Assembly: GCF_001708185.1 (NCBI RefSeq)
Contig: NZ_MDDN01000002.1
Coordinates: 496,001-560,000, forward strand
DNA: 64,000 nucleotides
Direction of reading: 5' to 3'
Source of the DNA: Lysinibacillus xylanilyticus
Lineage (GTDB): Bacteria; Bacillota; Bacilli; Bacillales_A; Planococcaceae
Part shown: positions 26,430 through 34,981 of the stretch, one piece after another
Numbering within the stretch: the stretch's first letter is position 1
How the letters are laid out: each line of letters begins with the position of its first letter
Notes under the pieces: model-generated
Told to the model about the DNA's origin: nothing
What the model saw: the letters and a program-made list of their open reading frames with translations, nothing else
Databases searched by the model: none
Program-made: the position numbers and the translations under genes

Positions 26430-26590
26430 TAAACTATTATGACGGTTTTCATCAAAACGTGGGGTTGATTTCCGTTCCGGCTGGGCGCTTTCCTGGGGGC
26501 GTCCGATGAGCCCCAAGGAGTCGCCCAGCCTCCACTCCAATCAACTTATATAAATGACATACGTTCTAACAAATGTCATCCCAAACTTTT
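26430..26590 (-). repeat. Family A minimal element (no inserts)
   Basis: The 82-nt core (26464-26545) is a hairpin alone: GTTGATT...AATCAAC and GGCTGGGCG/CGCCCAGCC, then CCTGGGGGC facing GCCCCAAGG around CGTCCGATGA. Where other copies have GACTGGGCG/CGCCCAGTC, this one has GGCTGGGCG/CGCCCAGCC, a paired change. It lacks the 36-bp units and the three-helix module, so it defines the core. It is located between thrS and the infC leader. Confidence 0.8.
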
Positions 26591-26658
26591 GATAATCTTG
26601 CCCAGCGAATTCTAATCCTTTTTCAATCTGAACAAATTCACCGGCAAAATCATTAAAA

Positions 26659-28590
26659 TTATTTTGTAATTTCTGCTTTAATATTAGCTAGGAAGTCTTG
26701 GAAGCTAATTGTTTCTGAATCTTTTGAGCCATAACGACGCACATTAACGCCACCAGCCTCAACTTCTTTATCACCGATGACAAGCATATACGGGATTTTT
26801 TTCATTTGTGCTTCACGGATTTTGTAGCCTAATTTTTCTTCACGGTCATCCATTTCAACACGTAAGTCCGCTGCAGTTAATTGCTCTTCAATTTGTTTTG
26901 CATAATCAAAGTGTGCTTCGTTTGAAACCGGGATAACTTCAACTTGTACTGGTGCTAACCAAGTTGGGAATGCACCTTTATATTCTTCGATCAAGAAAGC
27001 AACGAAGCGTTCCATTGTTGATACGACACCACGGTGAATAACAACTGGACGATGTGGTTTACCATCTTCTCCAACGTAAGTTAGGTCAAAGCGCTCTGGT
27101 AATAAGAAGTCAAGCTGTACTGTTGATAAAGTTTCTTCCTTACCAATTGCAGTTTTCACTTGTACGTCAAGTTTAGGACCGTAGAATGCAGCCTCACCTT
27201 CAGCCTCGAAGTAATCTAAGCCAAGCTCATCCATTGCTTCTTTTAACATGCTTTGTGCTTTTTCCCACATTGCATCGTCATCGAAGTATTTCTCAGTATC
27301 AGCTGGATCACGGTAAGATAAACGGAATGAGTAATCATTTAAATCGAAGTCTTTGTAAACTTCTAAAATTAACTGTACTACTTTTTGGAATTCCACTTTA
27401 ATTTGGTCTGGACGAACGAAGATATGTGCATCGTTTAAAGTCATCCCACGTACACGTTGTAAGCCTGAAACAGCTCCTGACATTTCGTAACGGTGCATTG
27501 TACCAAGCTCTGCAATACGTAATGGTAGGTTACGATAAGAATGCATACTGTTTTTGTACACCATCATATGGTGAGGACAGTTCATCGGACGCATAATTAA
27601 TGTTTCATTGTCCATTTCCATTGGTGGGAAAATTGAATCTTGGTAGTGATCCCAGTGACCAGAAGTTTGGTAAAGCTCTTTAGAACCAAGTACTGGTGTG
27701 TAAACATGCTTGTAACCAAGTGATAACTCTTTATCTACGATATAACGCTCAATAATACGACGAATTGTCGCACCATTTGGTAGCCATAGTGGTAATCCTT
27801 GACCAACCTTTTGAGAAGTTGTAAATAATTCTAATTCTTTCCCGATTTTACGGTGATCACGTTCTTTTGCTTCTTCAAGCATTTGAAGGTGATGTTTTAA
27901 TTCTTCTTTTTTAAAGAATGCTGTACCATAAACACGTTGTAGCATTTTGTTATCTGAGTTACCTCTCCAGTAAGCACCCGCTAATGAAAGAAGTTTGAAC
28001 TCACGAAGCTTGCCAGTTGATGGTACGTGGATGCCTCGGCAAAGATCGAAAAATTCACCTTGGTGGTAAATAGATACTTGCTCATCTGCTGGAATTGCTT
28101 CAAGTAATTCTAATTTGTATTCATCGCCAACTTCTTCATAGATTGTTTGTGCTTCTGCACGGCTAACATTTTTGCGCTCTACTTCAAGGTTTTCAGCGAT
28201 AATTTTTTTCATTTCTTTTTCGATTACTGGTAGGTCTTCAGCTGTAATTGGTGTCGGTGCATCAATATCATAGTAGAATCCACCTTCAATAACTGGACCA
28301 ATTCCAAGTTTAACTTCTGGGAATAAACGTTTAATCGCTTGTGCTGTTAAGTGTGCAGTCGAGTGACGTAGAATTTCAAGTGCTTCCTCATCATCTTGTG
28401 TAATAATCGAAATTGTTGCGTCCTCTTCAATTGGTGTTTTTAAATCAACTAAGACACCGTTTACTTTACCCGCATACGCTTTTTTACGAAGTCCTGGGCT
28501 GATTGATAATGCCACATCATCAGTAGATGTACCTTTTGCAAATTCCTTTACAGCGCCATCTGGGAAAGTTAATTTAATCATATCTGACAT
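26659..28590 (-). CDS. thrS: Threonine-tRNA ligase
   Basis: 643 residues. TGS domain (about 3-63), editing domain with the [10 protein letters not shown] motif (HxxxH), catalytic class II core with the zinc ligands in [11 protein letters not shown] and further His residues, [17 protein letters not shown] as motif 2, and [16 protein letters not shown] as motif 3. The anticodon-binding domain is at the C terminus. The frame could begin at 28626, but AAGGAG lies about 10 nt before the ATG at 28590 ([12 protein letters not shown]), the normal ThrRS start. Controlled by the T-box upstream. Confidence 0.97.
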   Translation of the reverse strand: MSDMIKLTFPDGAVKEFAKGTSTDDVALSISPGLRKKAYAGKVNGVLVDLKTPIEEDATISIITQDDEEALEILRHSTAHLTAQAIKRLFPEVKLGIGPVIEGGFYYDIDAPTPITAEDLPVIEKEMKKIIAENLEVERKNVSRAEAQTIYEEVGDEYKLELLEAIPADEQVSIYHQGEFFDLCRGIHVPSTGKLREFKLLSLAGAYWRGNSDNKMLQRVYGTAFFKKEELKHHLQMLEEAKERDHRKIGKELELFTTSQKVGQGLPLWLPNGATIRRIIERYIVDKELSLGYKHVYTPVLGSKELYQTSGHWDHYQDSIFPPMEMDNETLIMRPMNCPHHMMVYKNSMHSYRNLPLRIAELGTMHRYEMSGAVSGLQRVRGMTLNDAHIFVRPDQIKVEFQKVVQLILEVYKDFDLNDYSFRLSYRDPADTEKYFDDDAMWEKAQSMLKEAMDELGLDYFEAEGEAAFYGPKLDVQVKTAIGKEETLSTVQLDFLLPERFDLTYVGEDGKPHRPVVIHRGVVSTMERFVAFLIEEYKGAFPTWLAPVQVEVIPVSNEAHFDYAKQIEEQLTAADLRVEMDDREEKLGYKIREAQMKKIPYMLVIGDKEVEAGGVNVRRYGSKDSETISFQDFLANIKAEITK

Positions 28591-28704
28591 TTTGTTTGCA
28601 CTCCTTAATGTTTTTCTGGGATACATTGATTGAGAAAACGGTATAGACTTTCCGGATTGAGCATCTTTTACCCGGTGTGAGTAGATTCAAGCGACTACTC
28701 AAGA

Positions 28705-28945
28705 AAATAAAAAAGCTCCGTCCCTAACAAAAGGGACGAAGCGTATGCTCGTGGTTCCACCCTTCTTCCTTCCGACTCTAATAAGCCAGACGAAGCTCAA
28801 GGCTAGCTAACGGGCTAGGGACCGGCGAAAGATTTTCCCTTTCGCTGCTCAGTAGGTAGTAAATGATGTGCTCTAACTAGGAAGCTTACAGCCAATGACT
28901 TCCCTCTCTAAAAGCTGATACACAAAACTCATGTCCTCATCAATG
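28705..28945 (-). ncRNA. T-box leader of thrS (threonine)
   Basis: T-box AGGGTGGAACCACG reads on the minus strand at 28750-28763, followed by the terminator GCTTCGTCCCTTTTGTTAGGGACGGAGC and a T-run (28712-28741). A long stem I region lies upstream. A stretch ACTACCTACTGAG offers ACT/ACC codons as a threonine specifier, not assigned exactly. The context (thrS) sets the amino acid. Confidence 0.93.
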
Positions 28946-29008
28946 CATTTTCTTAATTATTATATGAGACAGTATACGCTCGATTGTCGCAAAATGCAAC
29001 AGTCAATC

Positions 29009-29947
29009 TTACATACGGCGATTTTTTCCGCGCATTTCAATCGGCTCTGTCAAGGCTTTGACACGTTCCATAATACGTCCAGCCTTCACGACTTCTATGT
29101 CACCTTTTTGCGTCTGTGCTAAATGATGCTCTAATTCATCATAATTAAAGTTAGATGTAATGAACGTTGGCAATTGCTCTGCCATACGATAATGGAAAAT
29201 AGTCCCCAGAATTTCATCACGAGTCCATGCGGTCATTGTTTCAGCTCCTAAATCATCAAGCATGAGCACCGGAGCCTTTTTCACATAATCAATTTTTTCA
29301 TTCAATGTATTATCGCCAATTGCATTTTTCATTTCTCGTAAAAATTCAGGCACGAAAACAACTACTGAACGAATTTTGATGGAGGCTAACTCATTCGCAA
29401 GTGCACCAAGTACAAAAGATTTTCCTACACCAAATTTTCCATATAAATAATAACCCTTTGCGGGAAGCTTTCCTGTTTCTAATGTTGTCTTCACAAATTG
29501 TGCCGCTTTTTGCGCAATCATAACACGAGATTCATCGTCAATGAGTAAATCTTGTATTGTCGCTTGCAGCACATCCTTCGGCATATGCATGCTCGCAATC
29601 ATATTAGCTACGTCACGACGCTCTTCCTCACGTATCTTTTGCTCACATCGCACATAATCAATTTCAATGGTACTCCGCACTACACGTAAAGTTGGTAAAA
29701 AACCTTTTAAATAGTTTGTACAACTTTCTGTATTGTCACAGCCACAGCAAGTAGTAGATTGACTAATAAACTCATGAAGCTTCGGTAAATTACGTTCAAT
29801 TGTCGCATAGCTTAACTCATTTGCATGTTCTGTTAAAAATTCTTGTACACGAGGGTTTTCTAAAATTTCTTGACGCATCGCTTCGTAACGTTCTTGAAAT
29901 GATGGTACATTAATTGCTCTTTTTAATGGTCCATTAATTGGTTCGAT
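29009..29947 (-). CDS. dnaI: Primosomal protein DnaI (helicase loader), probable AUC start
   Basis: AAA+ loader of the replicative helicase. Walker A is KFGVGKSFV, Walker B is PVLMLDDLGAE, and the arginine finger region is GRIMERVKAL. An N-terminal metal-binding segment reads CCGCDNTESC. The first ATG (29878) gives only 289 residues. The frame stays open upstream and encodes a DnaI-like start, EPINGPLKRAINVPSFQ, whose EPI aligns with MEPI of B. subtilis DnaI. No ATG, GTG or TTG exists between the in-frame stop and 29878. The ATC at 29947, 10 nt after AGGAGG (29957-29964), gives 312 residues against 311 in B. subtilis. Cotranscribed with dnaB, 15 nt downstream. Confidence 0.88.
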   Translation of the reverse strand: MEPINGPLKRAINVPSFQERYEAMRQEILENPRVQEFLTEHANELSYATIERNLPKLHEFISQSTTCCGCDNTESCTNYLKGFLPTLRVVRSTIEIDYVRCEQKIREEERRDVANMIASMHMPKDVLQATIQDLLIDDESRVMIAQKAAQFVKTTLETGKLPAKGYYLYGKFGVGKSFVLGALANELASIKIRSVVVFVPEFLREMKNAIGDNTLNEKIDYVKKAPVLMLDDLGAETMTAWTRDEILGTIFHYRMAEQLPTFITSNFNYDELEHHLAQTQKGDIEVVKAGRIMERVKALTEPIEMRGKNRRM

Positions 29948-29962
29948 TGTCGTTCACCCTCC

Positions 29963-31333
29963 TTACTTATCACTTTTCCCTAGCATTTCCAATATTTTTT
30001 GACGCTCTCGCTCAAAATCTATCGTGCTGGAAGTGTTTTCTTCTTGTTGCTCGTTACGCTTGTAAAACCATTCAGGTACCTTCTCTTCACGTTGATTTCC
30101 TGAACGTCCTTTAACACCTTGATTACTTTTCCTCGGTGTCTGCTGGGGCTTATTTTTCCACGCAGTGTATTTATCATGCTCCTGGCGTGCTAGCTCCATT
30201 GCTGCCTTTGCTGTTTGAATATTTTTACGTACCCAATGATCTGCTATCGTTTCCACATATTTTTTAGGTAGCTTCATATCAGTTGTTAACATGACATATT
30301 CCAAAAGAGCATTGACAACGCCTACTGGCATGCCATGCTGGACAATTAAACTTTCAGCAAGCTGTACGGAAGTCTGTAGAGGTTCTTTGCCATTATTAAT
30401 ATCTCGCAGTACTTGGACTGGCGGAGTCGTCTCTAAATAATGTTGAAGCTCCTGATCCTTTGTTTTTTGTCCGGATTCTTCAAGAGACGATGGCTCACTC
30501 ACTCTAGCAAGCTTTGGTGGCTCTTTTGATACCGTTAGCTTATAAAAATCCGCAGCTGCCTTACGTAATCGATCCAGTGAAATACCTAGGTCATCATCTA
30601 ATGCAAGAATCACTACTTTTTGCATATCTAGTGCAGTTAAGTGATATAAAAACGCTAATTTTGCTATATTTTCACGTACCTCAATTGTTAGTAAGCTTTT
30701 CGGCACTAGTTGCTCCGATAAGCCCGCTTGCAGTAATTCAAAGTCAAACTGTTCAAAATAAAACGGATACACTTTTTGCTGTTGTTCCTTACAACTTGTA
30801 TCCACTTGTAAATCATCTGGAATCTTTGTACTTACTGGCTTAAAAACATCTATGAAAGCACGTGATACCTCTTTAAATTCTGCATCTCTTGCAGAAGGAA
30901 TAAAACGCTGACGCAATTTCCGATAAGCTTGCTCCCCAATTTTACTAAACAAAAACATCGACAGCAGTGGATCTTTCATAAAGCTATCTGCATCAAGCGG
31001 TCGCATAAGCTCATATAAAAAACTTCGTTGGTCAGCATCTTCCTTTTTCCATGTGCGTAACAAACCAATTGCTTCGAGCGCAATACGTGCCTCAAATACT
31101 TTACCAATTGGAAGCCCTAGCACATTCATTAAAAAATAATGAGTCATTTGCTGCCTTGGCATTTGCTCGGCTTCTGCCCATAGTGTTAAATAAAGGCTGA
31201 TTGGCTCCGCTCCAATTAAAGGCTGATAAAATAGTGTTACTAATTGACGTTCCTGCGTAGAAAGTGCATGAGGTAGACGAATGTCAAAAGGATCAGCGGG
31301 CTGCAATTCCTTATACAAATGAATCAACGTCAT
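29963..31333 (-). CDS. dnaB: Replication initiation and membrane attachment protein DnaB
   Basis: 456 residues. Not the replicative helicase but the Gram-positive DnaB that works with DnaD and DnaI to load it at oriC and restart sites. It has an N-terminal winged-helix dimer region (LVTLFYQPLIGAEPISLYLTL), a central linker and a C-terminal DnaB_2/DnaD-like domain (about 320-385, with YVMLTTDMKLPKKYVETIADHW), plus a basic tail. Operon nrdR-dnaB-dnaI as in B. subtilis: nrdR ends 18 nt before it. Confidence 0.95.
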   Translation of the reverse strand: MTLIHLYKELQPADPFDIRLPHALSTQERQLVTLFYQPLIGAEPISLYLTLWAEAEQMPRQQMTHYFLMNVLGLPIGKVFEARIALEAIGLLRTWKKEDADQRSFLYELMRPLDADSFMKDPLLSMFLFSKIGEQAYRKLRQRFIPSARDAEFKEVSRAFIDVFKPVSTKIPDDLQVDTSCKEQQQKVYPFYFEQFDFELLQAGLSEQLVPKSLLTIEVRENIAKLAFLYHLTALDMQKVVILALDDDLGISLDRLRKAAADFYKLTVSKEPPKLARVSEPSSLEESGQKTKDQELQHYLETTPPVQVLRDINNGKEPLQTSVQLAESLIVQHGMPVGVVNALLEYVMLTTDMKLPKKYVETIADHWVRKNIQTAKAAMELARQEHDKYTAWKNKPQQTPRKSNQGVKGRSGNQREEKVPEWFYKRNEQQEENTSSTIDFERERQKILEMLGKSDK

Positions 31334-31350
31334 TCACCCTCTCTGTTTTT

Positions 31351-31821
31351 CTATGATTTCTGCTCTGTCTGACGTTGAATAATCTCTTTGATTTCTTCAA
31401 TAAAGACATTGATATCCTTAAATTGACGATAAACCGAAGCAAAGCGCACATAAGCAACCTCATCGATTTTCGCTAAGCGATCCATGACCATTTCCCCTAC
31501 ATCCTCAGATTGGACTTCAGAATTCCCAATGCGACGAAGATCTTTTTCAATAGACATAACTAGTCCCTCAAGTACTTCAAGAGAAACAGGACGTTTTTCG
31601 CAAGCACGAATAAGTCCACGAAGTACCTTTTCACGGCTGAATTCTTCTCGTGAACCTTCCTTTTTCACCACAACTAACGGTGTCTCTTCAATTTTTTCAA
31701 ACGTTGTAAAGCGGAAGCCACATGACTCACATTCACGACGTCTACGAATTTCTTTATTATCATCTACAGGCCTCGAATCCACTACACGCGTTCCGTTAAA
31801 TTGGCAAGATGGACATCTCAT
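31351..31821 (-). CDS. nrdR: Transcriptional repressor NrdR
   Basis: 156 residues. N-terminal zinc ribbon ([10 protein letters not shown]...CESCGFRF, residues 1-35) and an ATP-cone domain (about 47-137, [19 protein letters not shown]). It represses ribonucleotide reductase genes according to ATP/dATP levels by binding NrdR boxes. First gene of the dnaB-dnaI unit; a normal length. Confidence 0.97.
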   Translation of the reverse strand: MRCPSCQFNGTRVVDSRPVDDNKEIRRRRECESCGFRFTTFEKIEETPLVVVKKEGSREEFSREKVLRGLIRACEKRPVSLEVLEGLVMSIEKDLRRIGNSEVQSEDVGEMVMDRLAKIDEVAYVRFASVYRQFKDINVFIEEIKEIIQRQTEQKS

Positions 31822-31949
31822 ATAATTACTCTCCTGATTTCACAACAATTTAATATTTCTATTATAACAAATTTCCCGTATAGACAAAAGAAGATACCTA
31901 AGAATCTAATTTCGTATCAAGGCAGTTAGATATGTCTAGCAACAACTGA

Positions 31950-32113
31950 TGATCAAAAGCGTAAGAGTATGCTAATTGAAGTCAAAGGAGGGTTTGAACA
32001 AGCAAAAGTGATATTATAGGAAGGAATAATCAAAAGCACCGAGTAGTTCACTCTTCTTGCCCAGAATGTAGACAAAAGATTTTTGAAGCAAATCTGTGAT
32101 TGAGGTTGTTATA
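31950..32113 (+). pseudogene. Possible gene remnant in the nrdR-gapB gap
   Basis: The 410-bp gap has two short in-phase-shifted pieces. One reads MLIEVKGGFEQAKVIL after an ATG at about 31968; the next frame reads SDIIGRNNQKHRVVHSSCPE and CRQKIFEANL before a stop at 32112. The CPEC motif hints at a zinc-binding piece. They could be a frameshifted small gene, for example a mobile-element leftover, or chance. speD, which lies here in B. subtilis, is absent and not matched by these pieces. Confidence 0.25.
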
Positions 32114-32187
32114 GAAGTTTATTTACGACCAGATAAAGCAGACAATAGACAATATATTAGAGAAACTCAAGTTAACTATTATCAAAA

Positions 32188-32226
32188 ATGAGCACATCGA
32201 AACCACTTGGATTTCAATGTGCTCAT
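32188..32226 (-). terminator. Terminator after gapB
   Basis: Stem ATGAGCACAT/ATGTGCTCAT, extended by GAAA/TTTC, followed on the minus strand by TTTTTGATAA. It ends 8 nt from the gapB stop. Confidence 0.85.
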
Positions 32227-32234
32227 TATAATTA

Positions 32235-33257
32235 TTATGCGTTTACTGTTTCTAAAGCTTTTGCCACTTTTTTCACAAGATCTACTACGCGTGCAGAATA
32301 ACCCCACTCATTGTCGTACCAAGCAAGTACTTTTACTTTGCGGTTACCCATTACCATTGTAGAAAGTCCATCTACTGTAGAAGAGTAAGTTGTTGTATTG
32401 TAATCAGAAGATACTAGAGGCTCAACTGAGAAGTTTAAGATACCTTTCATTGGACCTTCAGTAGCAGCCTTCACAAATGCAGCATTAACAGCATCTACTG
32501 TTACGTCTGTATTTAAATCAACTACAAGGTCAACTAATGATACGTTTGGTGTTGGAACACGAAGTGCCATACCGTGAATTTTGCCTTCTAATTCTGGTAA
32601 CACTAATTTTAATGCTTTTGCAGCACCTGTAGATGTTGGAATAATTGATTGTGCGCATCCACGTGCACGACGTAAATCTTTATGTGGATTGTCTAGATTC
32701 TTTTGGTCATTTGTATAAGCGTGAACTGTTGTCATTAATCCGCTTTCGATACCAAATGTGTCATTTAATACTTTAGCAACTGGTGCTAAGCAGTTTGTTG
32801 TACAAGAAGCATTTGAAATAACATCATGTTGTGCGATATCAAGTTTCTCGTCATTTACACCTAAAACAATTGTTACGTCCTCGTTTTTACCAGGTGCTGT
32901 TAAGATTACTTTCTTTGCGCCTGCTTCTAAGTGCATTGCTGCTTTTTCACGATCATTAAATTTACCAGTTGCTTCAATAACGATATCCACACCCATTGTT
33001 GCCCATGGTAATTTTAATGGATCACGTTCGCTAATAATTTGAACACGTTTACCATTTACAATCAAAGCATCGCCTGCTGGTTCAACCGTACCTTCAAATG
33101 TTCCGTGATTTGTGTCATACTTAATCAAATGTGCTAACGTTTCAGCTGGATAGCTCGCGTTAATTGCAACAATATTTAAACCTTCTTGTACGATCGCTTG
33201 GCGGAAAACCATACGTCCGATACGTCCGAAACCATTAATAGCAACTGATACTGTCAT
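32235..33257 (-). CDS. gapB: Glyceraldehyde-3-phosphate dehydrogenase, gluconeogenic type (GapB)
   Basis: 340 residues. Catalytic SNASCTTNCLAP and the substrate region TVHAYTNDQ are present. The cofactor loop reads INASYPAETLAHLIKYD rather than the IND/NDL loop with the NAD-selective aspartate, as in GapB, which favours NADP and works in gluconeogenesis. Together with its place beside nrdR-dnaB-dnaI, this supports GapB over GapA. Monocistronic with its own terminator. In B. subtilis gapB is repressed on sugars by CcpN; no operator was identified here. Confidence 0.93.
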   Translation of the reverse strand: MTVSVAINGFGRIGRMVFRQAIVQEGLNIVAINASYPAETLAHLIKYDTNHGTFEGTVEPAGDALIVNGKRVQIISERDPLKLPWATMGVDIVIEATGKFNDREKAAMHLEAGAKKVILTAPGKNEDVTIVLGVNDEKLDIAQHDVISNASCTTNCLAPVAKVLNDTFGIESGLMTTVHAYTNDQKNLDNPHKDLRRARGCAQSIIPTSTGAAKALKLVLPELEGKIHGMALRVPTPNVSLVDLVVDLNTDVTVDAVNAAFVKAATEGPMKGILNFSVEPLVSSDYNTTTYSSTVDGLSTMVMGNRKVKVLAWYDNEWGYSARVVDLVKKVAKALETVNA

Positions 33258-33432
33258 TTATAAAATCCTCCTGTGAGTGCATACTCAGATTAATTATATA
33301 CTTTATGCTGATTAGTATAACACAATTTTAAAAAAGATGAACATTATATATGTCATAATATTAAAGTTCTTATTTTCTGAAAAATAAAATCGTCAAATTT
33401 CAGTCTTTATTTTGGCATAAGCCCACAAAAAA

Positions 33433-33461
33433 ATGCGCAGCAAGATGTTCTTGCTACGCAT
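33433..33461 (-). terminator. Terminator after coaE (mutM/polA unit)
   Basis: Stem ATGCGTAGCAAGA/TCTTGCTGCGCAT on the minus strand with a 3-nt loop and seven T residues after it. Confidence 0.9.
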
Positions 33462-33489
33462 CGAGTAATTTTACTGATTCTTAATTCAT

Positions 33490-34083
33490 TTATAATACGT
33501 CCCAATACGTCAGGATTTTTTTCAATTGGCTCTCTGTATGTTCTAAGTTTTCATTATTGTAGATAACCGCATGGGCACCTTTTTCTTTGACAGACATAGG
33601 TAGCTGAGAATGCATACGTGCTAACGCATCCTCCTTCGATAAATTATTGCGCTCCATTAAGCGTCTAAGCTGTACCTCTTCACTAACCGATACAACAAGA
33701 ATACGCTCAACAAAATGCTGCAATTTACTTTCAAATAATAATGGAATATCCATCACAACATGCTTTTCCCCTGCCTCTAAATAAGCGTCGCGCTGGCGTA
33801 ACATTTCCTGGCGAATAGCCGGATGCATAATATCATTTAAAATTTTACGCTTTGCAGGTTCATGGAAAATGATATCACCAAGCTTAACGCGATTTAAACT
33901 ACCGTCTTCTAGCAATATATCTTGTCCAAAATTTTCGGCTATTAACGTTAATGTCTCCGTTCCTGGTTCTACGACATCACGTGCTACAATATCCGCATCG
34001 ACAATCGGTAATCCAAGTGCTGTCATCATTTTCGCTACTGTACTTTTTCCGCTGGCAATACTTCCTGTTAGTCCGATAATCAT
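33490..34083 (-). CDS. coaE: Dephospho-CoA kinase
   Basis: Last step of coenzyme A synthesis. 197 residues starting MIIGLTGSIASGKSTVAKMM, whose P-loop is GSIASGKS. DADIVARDVVEPG and DIPLLFESKL are further CoaE motifs. A longer frame reaches 34137, but AAGGGGATTTAACT before the ATG at 34083 fits and agrees with the family start. Downstream of mutM and polA in one unit; mutM's stop is 14 nt upstream. Confidence 0.96.
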   Translation of the reverse strand: MIIGLTGSIASGKSTVAKMMTALGLPIVDADIVARDVVEPGTETLTLIAENFGQDILLEDGSLNRVKLGDIIFHEPAKRKILNDIMHPAIRQEMLRQRDAYLEAGEKHVVMDIPLLFESKLQHFVERILVVSVSEEVQLRRLMERNNLSKEDALARMHSQLPMSVKEKGAHAVIYNNENLEHTESQLKKILTYWDVL

Positions 34084-34096
34084 AGTTAAATCCCCT

Positions 34097-34969
34097 TTAA
34101 TGTTGACAATTTGGGCAAAAGACTGATGTGCGCCCACCTATCGTCATCTGGCTTGTTGCAGTTTCACACACTGGGCACATTTTCTTCCCATACATTTGCA
34201 GTCGATTCTGCATACTTCCAGCCTCACCATTGATATTACGGTAATCTGAAATTGTTGAACCTCCTGCCTCAATGCTTCGATGTAAAACAGCAACAATCGC
34301 CTCAAATAATGCACGCTTACGTTTATCGCTAATACGATTCATCGAACGAGCTGGATGAATTTTCTGAGCAAACAACGCCTCCGTAGCATAAATATTGCCA
34401 CAGCCAGAAATAACCTGCCCATCCATTATTACTTCTTTGACGGCTTTTTTCTCATATTTCGGCAACTTTGATTTAGCAATAAAAAAATCACAAGCTACTT
34501 CATCAAATGGTTCTGGCGCCATTTTTGTTAATGGGGCATGATCCTCAATTTTTGTTAAAAAACGCAGTTCACCGAAGCGGCGAATATCCGAATAGATTAA
34601 ATAACCACCGTCTGCCATGTGAAATGTCGCATGAATATGCTTTTGAAATTTCGCTTCCTCGATTTCCTCAGGCGAATTTACTACAAACCACGCTCCTGTC
34701 ATGCCTAAATGACTGACAAGTACATAAGGAACATCCTCTTTCAGCAAATGAAAAAAAATGTATTTTGCACGTCGTTCGATTTTTGTAATCGTCATTTGAC
34801 ACAAGGACATTTCAAACGCATCCGGTTCGGCTTGCTTCACAATACATTGCTTTCCCTCTCCAAAGGAAAAACGAATAATTTCAGATAGTTGAACTTGCTG
34901 AATTGTACGCCCTTCAATCTTAGGTTTTAATGCCTGGACGACTCCTTCAACTTCTGGTAATTCAGGCAT
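34097..34969 (-). CDS. mutM: Formamidopyrimidine-DNA glycosylase (Fpg)
   Basis: Removes oxidised purines such as 8-oxoguanine and nicks the site. It starts MPELPEVEGVV, where Pro2 is the catalytic nucleophile and Glu3 the general acid. Lys60-region, H2TH motif (GCGNIYATEALF) and the C-terminal zinc finger CPVCETATSQ...CPNC are all present. 290 residues; nearly contiguous with polA upstream, forming the repair operon polA-mutM-coaE seen in Bacillus (ytaF is missing). Confidence 0.97.
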   Translation of the reverse strand: MPELPEVEGVVQALKPKIEGRTIQQVQLSEIIRFSFGEGKQCIVKQAEPDAFEMSLCQMTITKIERRAKYIFFHLLKEDVPYVLVSHLGMTGAWFVVNSPEEIEEAKFQKHIHATFHMADGGYLIYSDIRRFGELRFLTKIEDHAPLTKMAPEPFDEVACDFFIAKSKLPKYEKKAVKEVIMDGQVISGCGNIYATEALFAQKIHPARSMNRISDKRKRALFEAIVAVLHRSIEAGGSTISDYRNINGEAGSMQNRLQMYGKKMCPVCETATSQMTIGGRTSVFCPNCQH

Positions 34970-34981
34970 TTTAACTCCTCC

